The position numbers and the translations under genes were made by a program. A DNA stretch of 33,090 nt from Mangrovactinospora gilvigrisea (GTDB lineage: Bacteria > Actinomycetota > Actinomycetes > Streptomycetales > Streptomycetaceae). Below, piece by piece: positions 17,926 through 25,987 of this stretch (positions are counted from its first letter, which is position 1; the number at the start of each line of letters is the position of its first letter). The notes under the pieces were generated by a model. The model had not been told where the DNA came from. It worked only from the letters and a program-made list of their open reading frames with translations, and ran no database searches. Where the stretch lies: NCBI RefSeq assembly GCF_001879105.1, contig NZ_MLCF01000038.1, forward strand, positions 1 to 33,090, in the 5' to 3' direction.

Positions 17926-19695
17926 TCAGATCCACGTCGGCAGCCACATGCGAGCCCGCCAGGCGTCCATCGGCAGCGTCCCGCCGGTCAGGATCGGATA
18001 GAAGTAGATGAAGTTCAGGGCCACCGCCGCGACCACCACCCCGGCGATCGCCGTCCCCCAGGCCCGCCGGGTGTCCGAGGCCCTCGCCGGCCCGATCAGC
18101 GCCCCCAGCGCCATCGCCACCGCCAGGCAGAGGAACGGGACGAACGCCACGGCGTAGAAGTAGAAGATGGTGCGCGCCTGGTAGTGGAACCACGGCAGAT
18201 AGCCGGCCGCCACCGCGCACAGGAGCGCGCCCGCCCGCCAGTCGCGGCGGAACACCCACCGCCACAGCACGTAGATCAGCGCCGGGATCGACACCCACCA
18301 CAGCGCCGGCGTTCCGATCGCCAGCACCTCCTGGGCGCACTGGTGCGCCGTGCAGCCGCTCGTGCCCTGCCCGACCTGCTCGTAGTAGAAGGACACCGGG
18401 CGGCCGACGACCAGCCAGCTCCACGGGTTCGACTGGTAGTTGTGCGGCGTGTGCAGGTTCGCGTTGAACTGGTAGACCGAGTACTGGTAGTACCACAGGC
18501 TCCGCACCCAGTCCGGCACCCAGCCCCAGCCGGAGGACGCCGGGTGCTGCGCGCCCCACTGCCGGTAGTAGCCGCCGCTGGTGAAGATCCAGCCGCTCCA
18601 CGACACCACGTAGACGGCGAACGCCAGCACCGCCGTGGACAGGAACGCCGGCAGCGCGTCGCGCAGCAGCGCCGCCCGGTACGGACGCGAGGAGCCGGCC
18701 AGCCGGCGCGCGCCCGAGTCCCAGAGCACCGCCATCACCGCGAACGCCACCAGGAAGAACATCCCGTTCCACTTGGTGGCGCAGGCCGCGCCGAGGCACA
18801 GCCCGGCCGCGATCCGCCACGGGCGCCAGCCCAGCCGGACCGTCGACGCCCGCGCGTCGTCCGGCTCGTCCCCGACCGCGTCCGCCAACCGGGCCCGCGA
18901 CCGGTCCCGGTCCACCAGCAGGCAGCCGAACGCCGCCAGCACCCAGAACATCAGCACGCCGTCGAGGAGCGCGGTGCGGCTCATCACGAACGCCAGGCCG
19001 TCCAGCGCCAGCAGCAGGCCCGCGACGCACCCGAGGAAGGTGGAGCGGAACAGGCGCCGGCCGATCCGGCACACCAGCAGCACGGCGAGCGTCCCCAGCA
19101 GCGCGGTCATGAACCGCCAGCCGAAGGGGTGCATCCCGAAGACCGCCTCGCCGAGCGCCATCACCCACTTGCCCAGCGGCGGATGCGCCACGTACGCGGC
19201 CTCGTTGCCCAGCGGCGCCGACGGCGGATGCCCCACCAGGAGCTTGTCGGCGTCCTTGGGCCACGCCGTCTCGAAGCCGTGGTGCAGCAGCGACCAGGCG
19301 TCCTTGGGGTAGTACGTCTCGTCGAATATCACCGCGTTGGGCTGCCCGAGGTGGATCAGCCGCAGCACCCCGGCGAAGACCGCCACCAGCAGCGGACCCA
19401 GCCAGGACGCCGCCCGCACCAGCCGCATCTGCTGAACCGGCGTCAGACCGAACCCGGACGACGGCAGCCGCGGCTCCGGCCCGCCCGGCTCGCCCGGGAA
19501 CGGCGGCACCAGCAGCTCGCGCAGCGGCTGGTCCGGCCGCGCCGGCCGCCGGTAGCCGAACCGCGCCAGCGCGCGCTGCCACGCCGACGGCGCGGGCGGC
19601 GGCCCGCCCGCCGACGCGGCGTGTGCGCCGGCCGGTCCGTCCGGCTGATCGGTCAGCGTCCCGGCCGGTCTGTAGGTGCCTCGGTCCGAATCCAC
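17926..19695 (-). CDS. pmt: Protein O-mannosyltransferase (PMT family)
   Basis: A 589-residue polytopic enzyme that transfers mannose from polyprenyl-phosphate-mannose to Ser/Thr of secreted proteins during translocation. The catalytic Asp-Glu pair is in the first extracytoplasmic loop, VIFDETYYPKDAW (DE at 125-126), followed by HPPLGKWVMALGE. The C-terminal part has WLVVGRPVSFYYEQ, as in the PMT_4TMC domain, and about ten hydrophobic spans. The GTG start at 19695 is preferred over the longer frame: the upstream residues are low-complexity, and TACGAT ends 6 nt before the GTG, indicating a leaderless transcript. In S. coelicolor the orthologous pmt sits in the same neighbourhood and is needed for glycoprotein formation. 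It is divergent from rsmI. Confidence 0.92.
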   Translation of the reverse strand: MDSDRGTYRPAGTLTDQPDGPAGAHAASAGGPPPAPSAWQRALARFGYRRPARPDQPLRELLVPPFPGEPGGPEPRLPSSGFGLTPVQQMRLVRAASWLGPLLVAVFAGVLRLIHLGQPNAVIFDETYYPKDAWSLLHHGFETAWPKDADKLLVGHPPSAPLGNEAAYVAHPPLGKWVMALGEAVFGMHPFGWRFMTALLGTLAVLLVCRIGRRLFRSTFLGCVAGLLLALDGLAFVMSRTALLDGVLMFWVLAAFGCLLVDRDRSRARLADAVGDEPDDARASTVRLGWRPWRIAAGLCLGAACATKWNGMFFLVAFAVMAVLWDSGARRLAGSSRPYRAALLRDALPAFLSTAVLAFAVYVVSWSGWIFTSGGYYRQWGAQHPASSGWGWVPDWVRSLWYYQYSVYQFNANLHTPHNYQSNPWSWLVVGRPVSFYYEQVGQGTSGCTAHQCAQEVLAIGTPALWWVSIPALIYVLWRWVFRRDWRAGALLCAVAAGYLPWFHYQARTIFYFYAVAFVPFLCLAVAMALGALIGPARASDTRRAWGTAIAGVVVAAVALNFIYFYPILTGGTLPMDAWRARMWLPTWI

Positions 19696-19701
19696 CGGGC
19701 C

Positions 19702-19707
19702 ATCGTA
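19702..19707 (-). promoter_or_regulatory. Candidate -10 of a leaderless pmt promoter
   Basis: TACGAT on the minus strand ends 6 nt before the GTG at 19695, so transcription would start at the start codon. There is no Shine-Dalgarno in GGCCCG. Confidence 0.4.
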
Positions 19708-19761
19708 GGAGAGGCGGGGTAAGGCGTTCCTCAGCCCCGGCCCATGGCGTGGCTGTTTCGT

Positions 19762-19767
19762 TAAGGT
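19762..19767 (+). promoter_or_regulatory. Candidate -10 for rsmI
   Basis: TAAGGT fits TANNNT and would start transcription near 19774, giving a leader of about 43 nt that contains GAGGA (19806-19810), 6 nt before the GTG. Confidence 0.35.
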
Positions 19768-19816
19768 GGGCCCGGATCGGACGGGTACGGGGACGAGTGC
19801 GGAACGAGGAACACGA

Positions 19817-20671
19817 GTGGACGGCGTGCTGGTCCTGGCAGGGGCGCCCATCGGCGACGCGGGCGACGCCTCGCCCCGCCTCGCGGAGGAGCTGGCGGCC
19901 GCGGAGGTGGTCGCCGCCGAGGACACCCGCCGGCTGCGGCGCCTCGCCGACCGCCTCGGCGTCGTCCCGTCCGGGCGGATCGTCTCCTACTTCGAGGGCA
20001 ACGAGGCCGGCCGCACCCCCGAGCTGGTCGAGCGGCTGCTCGGCGGGGCGCGGGTGCTGCTGGTGACGGACGCCGGCATGCCGTCGGTCTCCGACCCCGG
20101 CTACCGGCTGGTGGCCGCGGCGGTCGAGGCGGGCGTGCGGGTCACCTCGGTGCCGGGGCCGTCCGCGGTGCTCACCGCGCTGGCGCTCTCCGCGCTGCCG
20201 GTGGACCGGTTCTGCTTCGAGGGGTTCCTGCCGAAGAAGCCGGGGGAGCGGGCCGCGCGGCTGAAGGCGGTGGCCGACGAGCCGCGCACCCAGGTCTACT
20301 TCGAGTCCCCGCACCGCCTGGCGGCGGCGCTCGGCGCGATGGCCGAGGCCTTCGGGGCGGACCGGCGGGCGGCGGTGTGCCGGGAGCTGACGAAGACGTA
20401 CGAGGAGGTGCGGCGCGGCCCGCTCGCGGAGTTGGCGGAGTGGGCGGCGGACGGGGTCAAGGGGGAGATCACGGTGGTGGTCGCCGGCGCGGACCCCGCG
20501 GCGCGCGGCGGCGGCGAGGTGACGCCGGCCGAGCTGGCCCGGCGGGTCGCCGAGCGCGAGGAGGCGACGGGAGAGCGCCGCAAGGCGGCGATCGCCGCGG
20601 TGGCGGCGGCCGCGGGCGTCTCCAAGAGCACCGTCTTCGACGCAGTGGTCGCAGCCAAGCACACCCCGTAG
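19817..20671 (+). CDS. rsmI: 16S rRNA (cytidine1402-2'-O)-methyltransferase
   Basis: A 284-residue SAM-dependent methyltransferase that modifies the ribose of C1402 in the decoding centre of the 30S subunit. Recognisable parts are the N-terminal LVLAGAPIGD, AEDTR at 34-38, and the SAM-binding TDAGMPSVSDPG around Asp85. VPGPSAVLTALALS, FEGFLPKK and YFESPHRL are also present, followed by CRELTKTYEEVRRG. The extended C-terminus (AERRKAAIAAVAAAAGVSKSTVFDAVV) contains a helix-turn-helix-like end normal for actinobacterial RsmI. The GTG start is fixed by GAGGA 6 nt upstream. It is divergent from pmt, and the 3' end runs into a tandem hairpin array. Confidence 0.95.
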   Translation: MDGVLVLAGAPIGDAGDASPRLAEELAAAEVVAAEDTRRLRRLADRLGVVPSGRIVSYFEGNEAGRTPELVERLLGGARVLLVTDAGMPSVSDPGYRLVAAAVEAGVRVTSVPGPSAVLTALALSALPVDRFCFEGFLPKKPGERAARLKAVADEPRTQVYFESPHRLAAALGAMAEAFGADRRAAVCRELTKTYEEVRRGPLAELAEWAADGVKGEITVVVAGADPAARGGGEVTPAELARRVAEREEATGERRKAAIAAVAAAAGVSKSTVFDAVVAAKHTP

Positions 20672-20679
20672 CCCCCCGC

Positions 20680-20847
20680 GGATCGCGGAGCGATCCGGGT
20701 AACGCCGGGGCCCCCGCGCCCCCGCGGATCGCGGAGCGATCCGGGTAACGCTGTAGCCCCCCGCGCCCCCGGCGGATCGCGGAGCGATCCGGGAAAACGC
20801 TGTAGCCCCCCGCGCCCCTCACACCCCCGCGGATCGCGGAGCGATCC
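20680..20847. repeat. Array of four tandem palindromic hairpins
   Basis: The 17-nt inverted repeat GGATCGC-GGA-GCGATCC occurs four times identically, at 20680-20696, 20726-20742, 20774-20790 and 20831-20847. Spacers of 29-40 nt share CGGGTAACGC, TGTAGCCCCC and GCGCCCC. It fills the gap between the convergent rsmI and kinase genes and could serve as a stacked bidirectional terminator, but has no T-tracts. Confidence 0.85.
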
Positions 20848-20853
20848 GGGTGG

Positions 20854-20886
20854 GGTGCCGGGGTTCAGGGCGGCGAACCCGGCACC
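20854..20886. terminator. Hairpin terminator downstream of the Ser/Thr kinase gene
   Basis: GGTGCCGGGGTTC and CGAACCCGGCACC pair with a single bulged G around the loop AGGGCGG. The left part (CGGGTGGGGTGCCGGGG, then TTCAGGGCGGCG) is nearly identical to the block at 25969-25998. Confidence 0.6.
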
Positions 20887-20910
20887 GCGGCGGCCGCGGG
20901 CCGGACGCCT

Positions 20911-23070
20911 TCAGGTCGCCGTGGCCGTCGGCGCCGTGCTCCCCGAGGCGGACACGGACGTGGACGCGGACGTGGACGCGGACGCCGAGTACGACGCGGA
21001 CTTGGTCGCCGTCACGGACGGCCCCGCGGACGCCGAGTACGACGCCGACTTGGTCGCCGTCGTCGACGGCGCCGTGGACGGCGAGTGCGTCGCCGGCGGC
21101 GTCGTCCCATGGGTCGGCGGCGGCGTCGTGTAGTGCGTGGGCGGCGGCGACGTGTAGTGGGTCGGCGGCGGCGACGTCGGCGTCGACGGCGGAGGCGAGG
21201 TCGGCGGCGGCGAGGACGCCTGGCCGCAGTTGCTGCCGCGCACCGTCAGCATGATCCGGGTGTGCAACCCGTAGACCGTGCCGCCCCGCGGGTCCTGGCC
21301 GATCACCGTGCCCGCCTGGTAGCCGCTCCCGTAGGAGCACGTCGCCTGCGACTCGACGTCCGTGAAGCCGATCCCCTGGAGCCGCTGCCGCGCGGCGTAG
21401 CGGCCCGTGCCGAGCACCGACGGCACCGTCGCCGTGGTCGCCGCCTGGCCGGTGGACGGCGAACCCGTCGTCGGGGACGCCGGCGTGGTCGCCGCCGCCC
21501 CGCTCGTCGACGACGTGGACCGCGAGAGTGAGGCCTGGCTGCCGTTGCCGGTGTCCTTGGAGAGCTGGCCCGGCAGCACCGCCGCGGCCGCCGCCCCGAT
21601 CCCGGCCACCACCAGCGCCGCGGCCAGCGCGGCCACCTTGCGGCGGCGGTACCGGCGCAACCGGTGCGTCCCGGCCGGCCCCTGACGGACCGTGGTCTCC
21701 TCGGCGTGCTCCGGCGGCGGGCCGAAGCCCTGCGAGGGCGACTCGGGGCTGTAGCTGTAGCCCGCGGCGGCGGCCGCCGCGGCCGCAGCCGCCGCCGCTT
21801 CGGCCTCGCCCGCACCGGCGCCCGTGCCCGTGCCCGTCCCCGCGCCCGTGCGGCCCCAGGAGACCGGGCCGGCCGACGGCAGGCCCGCCTGCTCGGCGCC
21901 CGGGGTGCCCCAGGAGACCCGCCCCGGGGCAGGCGTGGACGGCTCGGACGGCGCGGGCCGGGGGACGGCCGAGGCGCCCTCGGTACCGCCCGCGCCGCGG
22001 CCCTCCGTGCCCAGCGACTCCGGGTCGGCCGGCACCGCGGGCACGCCCTGCTCGGCCGCCGTCCCGGCGGCGGGCTTCAGCAGCCGCGGCGTCTGCCGCG
22101 ACTCGGGCTCCTCCGCAGCCTCCACCGACGCCGACGCCGACGCCGGTGCCACCGGCTCCGACGCGGTCGGCGGCCGGGGCGTGGGCAGCTCGCGGATCTG
22201 GTGCACCAGCGAGGTGACCGTCCCCGGCAGCCAGTCCGACGTCCAGTCCAGCGGATGGTCGGGATCCTGCACCCGCTCCAGTATCTGAGCGGTCGTCGGC
22301 CGGTCGTCCGGGTCCTTGGCGAGGCAGGACTCGATCAGCGGACGCAGCTCGTCCGGCACCCCGTCCAGGTTCGGCGGGTCGTTCACCACCGCGAACAGCA
22401 GCATCGCCGGGGAGCCCTGGCGGTCCGGCCGGTCGAACGGGCCGTGCGCGGTGGAGGCGAAGACCAGCACCCCGCCGAGCGCGAAGACGTCGCTGAGCGG
22501 CCCGGTCGGCGCGCCCCGGATCTGCTCCGGCGGCATGTAGCCGGGCGAGCCGACCACCATGCTCGCCGGGGTGAGCATGGCGTTCTCCGCCGCCCGCGAG
22601 ATCCCGAAGTCGATGACCCTGGGGCCGTCCAGCGCCAGCATCACATTGGACGGCTTGAGGTCCCGGTGCACGACGCCCGAGGTGTGGATCGCGGCCAGCG
22701 CCTCCGCCAGCCCCGCGGCCAGCGCCCGCACCGAGGCGACCGGGAGCCTCCCCTGCTCCCGGACCACCCGGTCGAGGGACGGCCCGGCCACGTATTCGGT
22801 CGCCAGCCACGGCATCGGCCCGGTCGGGTCCGCGTCCAGCACGGAGGCGGTGAACGCGCCCCCGACCGCCTTGGCCGCCTCCACCTCCCGCGCGAACCGG
22901 GTCTGGAACTCCGGCTCGCCCGCGAGGTCGGGCCGCACGACCTTCAGCGCGACCCGCCGGCCGCCCGGCGAGCGCGCCAGGTACACCTGTCCCATGCCGC
23001 CCGAGCCGAGCCGCCCCAGCAGCTGATAGCCCGCGATCCGGCGCGGGTCCTGGTCGAGCAGTGGCTGCAT
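20911..23070 (-). CDS. Membrane Ser/Thr protein kinase with one PASTA domain and a Pro/Thr/Ser-rich tail
   Basis: A 719-residue Hanks-type kinase. The kinase domain (about 12-275) has the glycine loop GSGGMGQV (22-29), Lys43 (VALKVV), HRDLKPSN (catalytic Asp137) and DFG (154-156). The linker to about 475 is Ala/Pro/Gly-rich, including an Ala run near 430. One transmembrane helix (ALAAALVVAGIGAAAAAVLPG, about 477-500) leads to an outside part with a single PASTA domain (TVPSVLGTGRYAARQRLQGIGF onward, about 546-612). A tail of about 100 residues with PPPTHYT repeats and two SASYSAS blocks follows. PASTA domains in PknB-type kinases sense cell-wall fragments. The start at 23070 (MQPLLDQDPRR) follows an ACGAGGACG purine stretch; the longer frame is rejected as Arg/Gly-rich. 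The tail is a plausible O-mannosylation target for the nearby Pmt. Confidence 0.93.
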   Translation of the reverse strand: MQPLLDQDPRRIAGYQLLGRLGSGGMGQVYLARSPGGRRVALKVVRPDLAGEPEFQTRFAREVEAAKAVGGAFTASVLDADPTGPMPWLATEYVAGPSLDRVVREQGRLPVASVRALAAGLAEALAAIHTSGVVHRDLKPSNVMLALDGPRVIDFGISRAAENAMLTPASMVVGSPGYMPPEQIRGAPTGPLSDVFALGGVLVFASTAHGPFDRPDRQGSPAMLLFAVVNDPPNLDGVPDELRPLIESCLAKDPDDRPTTAQILERVQDPDHPLDWTSDWLPGTVTSLVHQIRELPTPRPPTASEPVAPASASASVEAAEEPESRQTPRLLKPAAGTAAEQGVPAVPADPESLGTEGRGAGGTEGASAVPRPAPSEPSTPAPGRVSWGTPGAEQAGLPSAGPVSWGRTGAGTGTGTGAGAGEAEAAAAAAAAAAAAGYSYSPESPSQGFGPPPEHAEETTVRQGPAGTHRLRRYRRRKVAALAAALVVAGIGAAAAAVLPGQLSKDTGNGSQASLSRSTSSTSGAAATTPASPTTGSPSTGQAATTATVPSVLGTGRYAARQRLQGIGFTDVESQATCSYGSGYQAGTVIGQDPRGGTVYGLHTRIMLTVRGSNCGQASSPPPTSPPPSTPTSPPPTHYTSPPPTHYTTPPPTHGTTPPATHSPSTAPSTTATKSASYSASAGPSVTATKSASYSASASTSASTSVSASGSTAPTATAT

Positions 23071-23089
23071 CGTCCTCGTCCCCCCGGCT

Positions 23090-23106
23090 CCCGCCCGTCG
23101 GGCGGG
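23090..23106. other. Hairpin upstream of the kinase gene
   Basis: CCCGCCC-GTC-GGGCGGG is a perfect 7-bp stem with a 3-nt loop, 20 nt upstream of the kinase ATG. If transcribed it would sit immediately before the ribosome binding region. Confidence 0.4.
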
Positions 23107-23338
23107 ATGGTTCGTTGGTGGTGAAGTTGTGGTGAGGCTCTGAGGCCGTGAAGCGGCCGTCCTGCCCTCGGGGCCCCCGGCCCCTCGGGTCAGACATGCT
23201 CCGCGGCGCCCCGTACCATGCCGCGTCGCCATCCCTTGAAGTGCTTTGGTTCCCCAATACCCGACCGGGACGCGTCCGTCCAGCGTCCAGAGCATCCCAC
23301 CCCTTGCGGGCGCGGCAAGCGCATGGGTGCAAGACCGT

Positions 23339-23344
23339 TACCAT
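23339..23344 (+). promoter_or_regulatory. Candidate -10 of a leaderless metG promoter
   Basis: TACCAT ends 7 nt before the metG ATG (TTCGGTC between, no Shine-Dalgarno), so the transcript would begin at the start codon. Confidence 0.45.
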
Positions 23345-23351
23345 TTCGGTC

Positions 23352-25013
23352 ATGGCGGCCAAGGAAACCGAGACACCAGCGGGCGGCAAGGCGTTCTACG
23401 TCACCACCCCCATCTACTACGTCAACGACGCCCCCCACCTGGGCCACGCCTACACCACCGTCGCGGGCGACGTGCTGACCCGCTGGCACCGCCAGCGCGG
23501 CGAGCGGGTGTGGTACCTCACCGGCACCGACGAGCACGGTCAGAAGATCATGCGCACCGCGGAGGCCAACGGGGTCACCCCGCAGGAGTGGGCGGACCGG
23601 CTCGTCGAGGACGCCTGGAAGCCGCTCTGGGAGCACCTGGGGATCGCGAACGACGACTTCATCCGGACGACGGAGAAGCGCCACACCGACCGCGTCCAGG
23701 AGTTCGTCCAGGACCTGTACGACAAGGGCGAGATCTACAAGGGCGGCTACGAGGGCCCGTACTGCGTGCCCTGCGAGGAGTACAAGGCCCCCGGCGAACT
23801 GATCGACGGCGAGGGCGAGTTCGCCGGGCAGAAGCTCTGCCCGATCCACAAGAAGCCCGTGGAGATGCTGAAGGAGGAGAACTACTTCTTCAAGCTCTCC
23901 GAGTACGGCCCCAGGCTGCTGGAGTTCTACGAGGCCAACCCCGGCTTCATCCAGCCCGCCACGGCCCGCAACGAGGTGCTCAACTTCGTCCGGCAGGGCC
24001 TGACGGACCTCTCCATCTCCCGCTCCACCTTCGACTGGGGCGTGCCGATCCCCTGGGACCCGCAGCACGTCATCTACGTCTGGGTGGACGCGCTGCTCAA
24101 CTACGCCACCGCGGTGGGCTACGGCGCCGACCAGCAGAAGTTCGACGCCACCTTCCCGGCCGACGTCCACCTGGTCGGCAAGGACATCCTCCGCTTCCAC
24201 GCGGTCATCTGGCCCGCCATGCTGATGGCCAACGGTCTGCCGCTGCCCGGCCGCGTGCACGCCAACGGCTGGCTGATGGTCGGCGGCGAGAAGATGAGCA
24301 AGTCCAACCTGACGGGCATCAACCCGATGCAGCTCACCGAGCACTTCGGCGTCGACGCCTACCGCTACTACTTCCTGCGGGCGATCCCGTTCGGGCAGGA
24401 CGGCTCCTTCTCCTGGGAGGACTTCACCGCCCGCTACACCTCCGAGCTCGCCAACGACTACGGCAACCTGGCCTCCCGGGTCGCCGCCATGGTCGGCAAG
24501 TACTTCGGCGGCACGCTGCCCGAGGCGACGGCCCACGGCGAGGCCGAGGAGGCGATCGCGGCGGCCCTCGCCAAGACCGTCGGCGAGGCCGACGCGCAGC
24601 TGGAGGCGCTGGAGTTCGCGGGCGGTCTCGCCGCGGTCTTCGACTTCGTCAAGCTGGTCAACGGCTACCTGACGGAGCAGCAGCCGTGGAAGGTCGCCAA
24701 GGACCGGTCGGACGAGGCGCAGGCGCGGCTCGCCACCGTCCTCTACACCGCGGCCGAGTCGCTGCGGGCGATGGCGGTGCTGCTCAACCCGGTGATGCCG
24801 GAGAGCAGCGCGAAGCTGTGGGAGTCGCTGGGCGCGGAGGCCTCGCTGGGGGCGCTCGCCGAGCAGCGGGTGCAGGACGCCGGCCGCTGGGGGCTGCTGC
24901 CCGCGGGCTCCACGGTCACCAAGGGGGCGGTGCTCTTCCCGCGGCTGCCCGAGCTGGAGAAGGCCGAGTCCGAGAAGTCCGAGAAGCCTGAGAAGTCCGA
25001 GAAGGACGCCTGA
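23352..25013 (+). CDS. metG: Methionyl-tRNA synthetase
   Basis: A 553-residue class I aminoacyl-tRNA synthetase that charges tRNA-Met. The HIGH signature is HLGH at 29-32, and KMSKS is intact at 314-318 (GEKMSKSN). A zinc-knuckle-like insert has YCVPCEEY and LCPIHKKP. The anticodon-binding helical domain follows (NDYGNLASRVAAMVGKYFGG). There is no C-terminal EMAP/tRNA-binding domain. Instead the protein ends in a Lys/Glu/Ser repeat tail (EKSEKPEKSEK), as in other short actinobacterial MetRS. The start is MAAKETETPAGGK; the frame upstream is ruled out by the leaderless promoter and lack of conservation-like sequence. tatD follows after 6 nt, in the same operon. Confidence 0.96.
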   Translation: MAAKETETPAGGKAFYVTTPIYYVNDAPHLGHAYTTVAGDVLTRWHRQRGERVWYLTGTDEHGQKIMRTAEANGVTPQEWADRLVEDAWKPLWEHLGIANDDFIRTTEKRHTDRVQEFVQDLYDKGEIYKGGYEGPYCVPCEEYKAPGELIDGEGEFAGQKLCPIHKKPVEMLKEENYFFKLSEYGPRLLEFYEANPGFIQPATARNEVLNFVRQGLTDLSISRSTFDWGVPIPWDPQHVIYVWVDALLNYATAVGYGADQQKFDATFPADVHLVGKDILRFHAVIWPAMLMANGLPLPGRVHANGWLMVGGEKMSKSNLTGINPMQLTEHFGVDAYRYYFLRAIPFGQDGSFSWEDFTARYTSELANDYGNLASRVAAMVGKYFGGTLPEATAHGEAEEAIAAALAKTVGEADAQLEALEFAGGLAAVFDFVKLVNGYLTEQQPWKVAKDRSDEAQARLATVLYTAAESLRAMAVLLNPVMPESSAKLWESLGAEASLGALAEQRVQDAGRWGLLPAGSTVTKGAVLFPRLPELEKAESEKSEKPEKSEKDA

Positions 25014-25019
25014 GCGGAT

Positions 25020-25910
25020 ATGGCCAAGTCGAAGTCGGCCCGGGCGCTGGAGGGCGTCGCCCCCGAGCCCCCGGAGCCGCTGCGGGTGCCGGTGGCGGAC
25101 AGCCACACCCACCTGGACATGCAGGAGGGCGACCCGCTCGCCGCGGTGGCGAAGGCGGCGTCGGTCGGCGTCACCACGCTGGTGCAGGTGGGCTGCGACC
25201 TCCCGGGCTCCCGGTGGGCCGCGGACCTGGCGGCGCGCGTCGAGACCGTGCACGCGACGGTGTCGCTGCATCCCAACGAGGCGCCGCGGCTCGTCCACGG
25301 CGACCCGGACGACTGGGCCGGCCCGGACCGGCGCGCGGCCGGTGGCGCCGCGGCGCTGGAGGCCGCGCTGGGCGTCATCGACGACCTCGCCGCGCTCCCG
25401 CAGGTGGTGGGAGTCGGCGAGACCGGCCTGGACTACTTCCGCTCCGGGCCGGAGCTGGTGGCCGCGCAGCAGGAGTCGTTCCGCCGGCACATCGAGATCG
25501 CCAAGCGGCACGGCAAGGCGCTGGTCATCCACGACCGGGACGCGCACGAGGACGTGCTGCGGATCCTCAAGGAGGAGGGCGCGCCGGAGCGGACCGTCTT
25601 CCACTGCTACTCCGGCGACGCGGAGATGGCGCGGGTGTGCGCGGAGAACGGTTACTTCATGTCGTTCGCCGGCAACGTGACGTTCAAGACGGCGCAGCCG
25701 CTGCGGGACGCGCTGGCGGTGGCCCCGCCGGAGCTGCTGCTGGTGGAGACGGACGCGCCGTTCCTCACCCCGGCGCCGTTCCGGGGACGGCCCAACGCGC
25801 CGTACCTCGTCCCCGTGACGCTGCGCGCGATGGCCGCGGTCAAGGCTCTGCCCGAGGACGAGCTCGCCCGGCACATCGCCGCCAACACCCAGCGGGCGTT
25901 CGCCCTCTAG
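25020..25910 (+). CDS. tatD: TatD-family metal-dependent deoxyribonuclease
   Basis: A 296-residue TIM-barrel hydrolase with DNase/exonuclease activity in characterised relatives. Metal-binding residues are in place: HTH at 29-31 (ADSHTHLD), Glu134 in VGETGLDY, His171 in VIHDRDAHEDV, His195 in FHCYSGD and Asp245 in VETDAPFLTP. The gene begins 6 nt after metG and has no clear ribosome binding site of its own, so it probably relies on coupling. In M. tuberculosis and S. coelicolor tatD is followed by rpfB, but here a strong hairpin and the convergent sigma gene follow. Confidence 0.94.
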   Translation: MAKSKSARALEGVAPEPPEPLRVPVADSHTHLDMQEGDPLAAVAKAASVGVTTLVQVGCDLPGSRWAADLAARVETVHATVSLHPNEAPRLVHGDPDDWAGPDRRAAGGAAALEAALGVIDDLAALPQVVGVGETGLDYFRSGPELVAAQQESFRRHIEIAKRHGKALVIHDRDAHEDVLRILKEEGAPERTVFHCYSGDAEMARVCAENGYFMSFAGNVTFKTAQPLRDALAVAPPELLLVETDAPFLTPAPFRGRPNAPYLVPVTLRAMAAVKALPEDELARHIAANTQRAFAL

Positions 25911-25944
25911 CGGTCCGTTCGGCGCCCTGTCCGCCGCCCCTCCG

Positions 25945-25985
25945 CCCCGGCATCCCACCCGAACTTGGCGGGTGGGGTGCCGGGG
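25945..25985. terminator. Strong bidirectional terminator between tatD and the ECF sigma gene
   Basis: CCCCGGCATCCCACCCG and CGGGTGGGGTGCCGGGG form a 17-bp stem with one G-T pair and the 7-nt loop AACTTGG. It is followed by TTT on the plus strand. The right arm and the next 13 nt match the block downstream of the kinase gene. Confidence 0.8.
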
Positions 25986-25987
25986 TT

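Noticed and set aside
20680..20847. CRISPR-like array
   Set aside because: Repeats are 17-nt palindromes with similar, not unique, spacers of 29-40 nt, and no cas genes are present.
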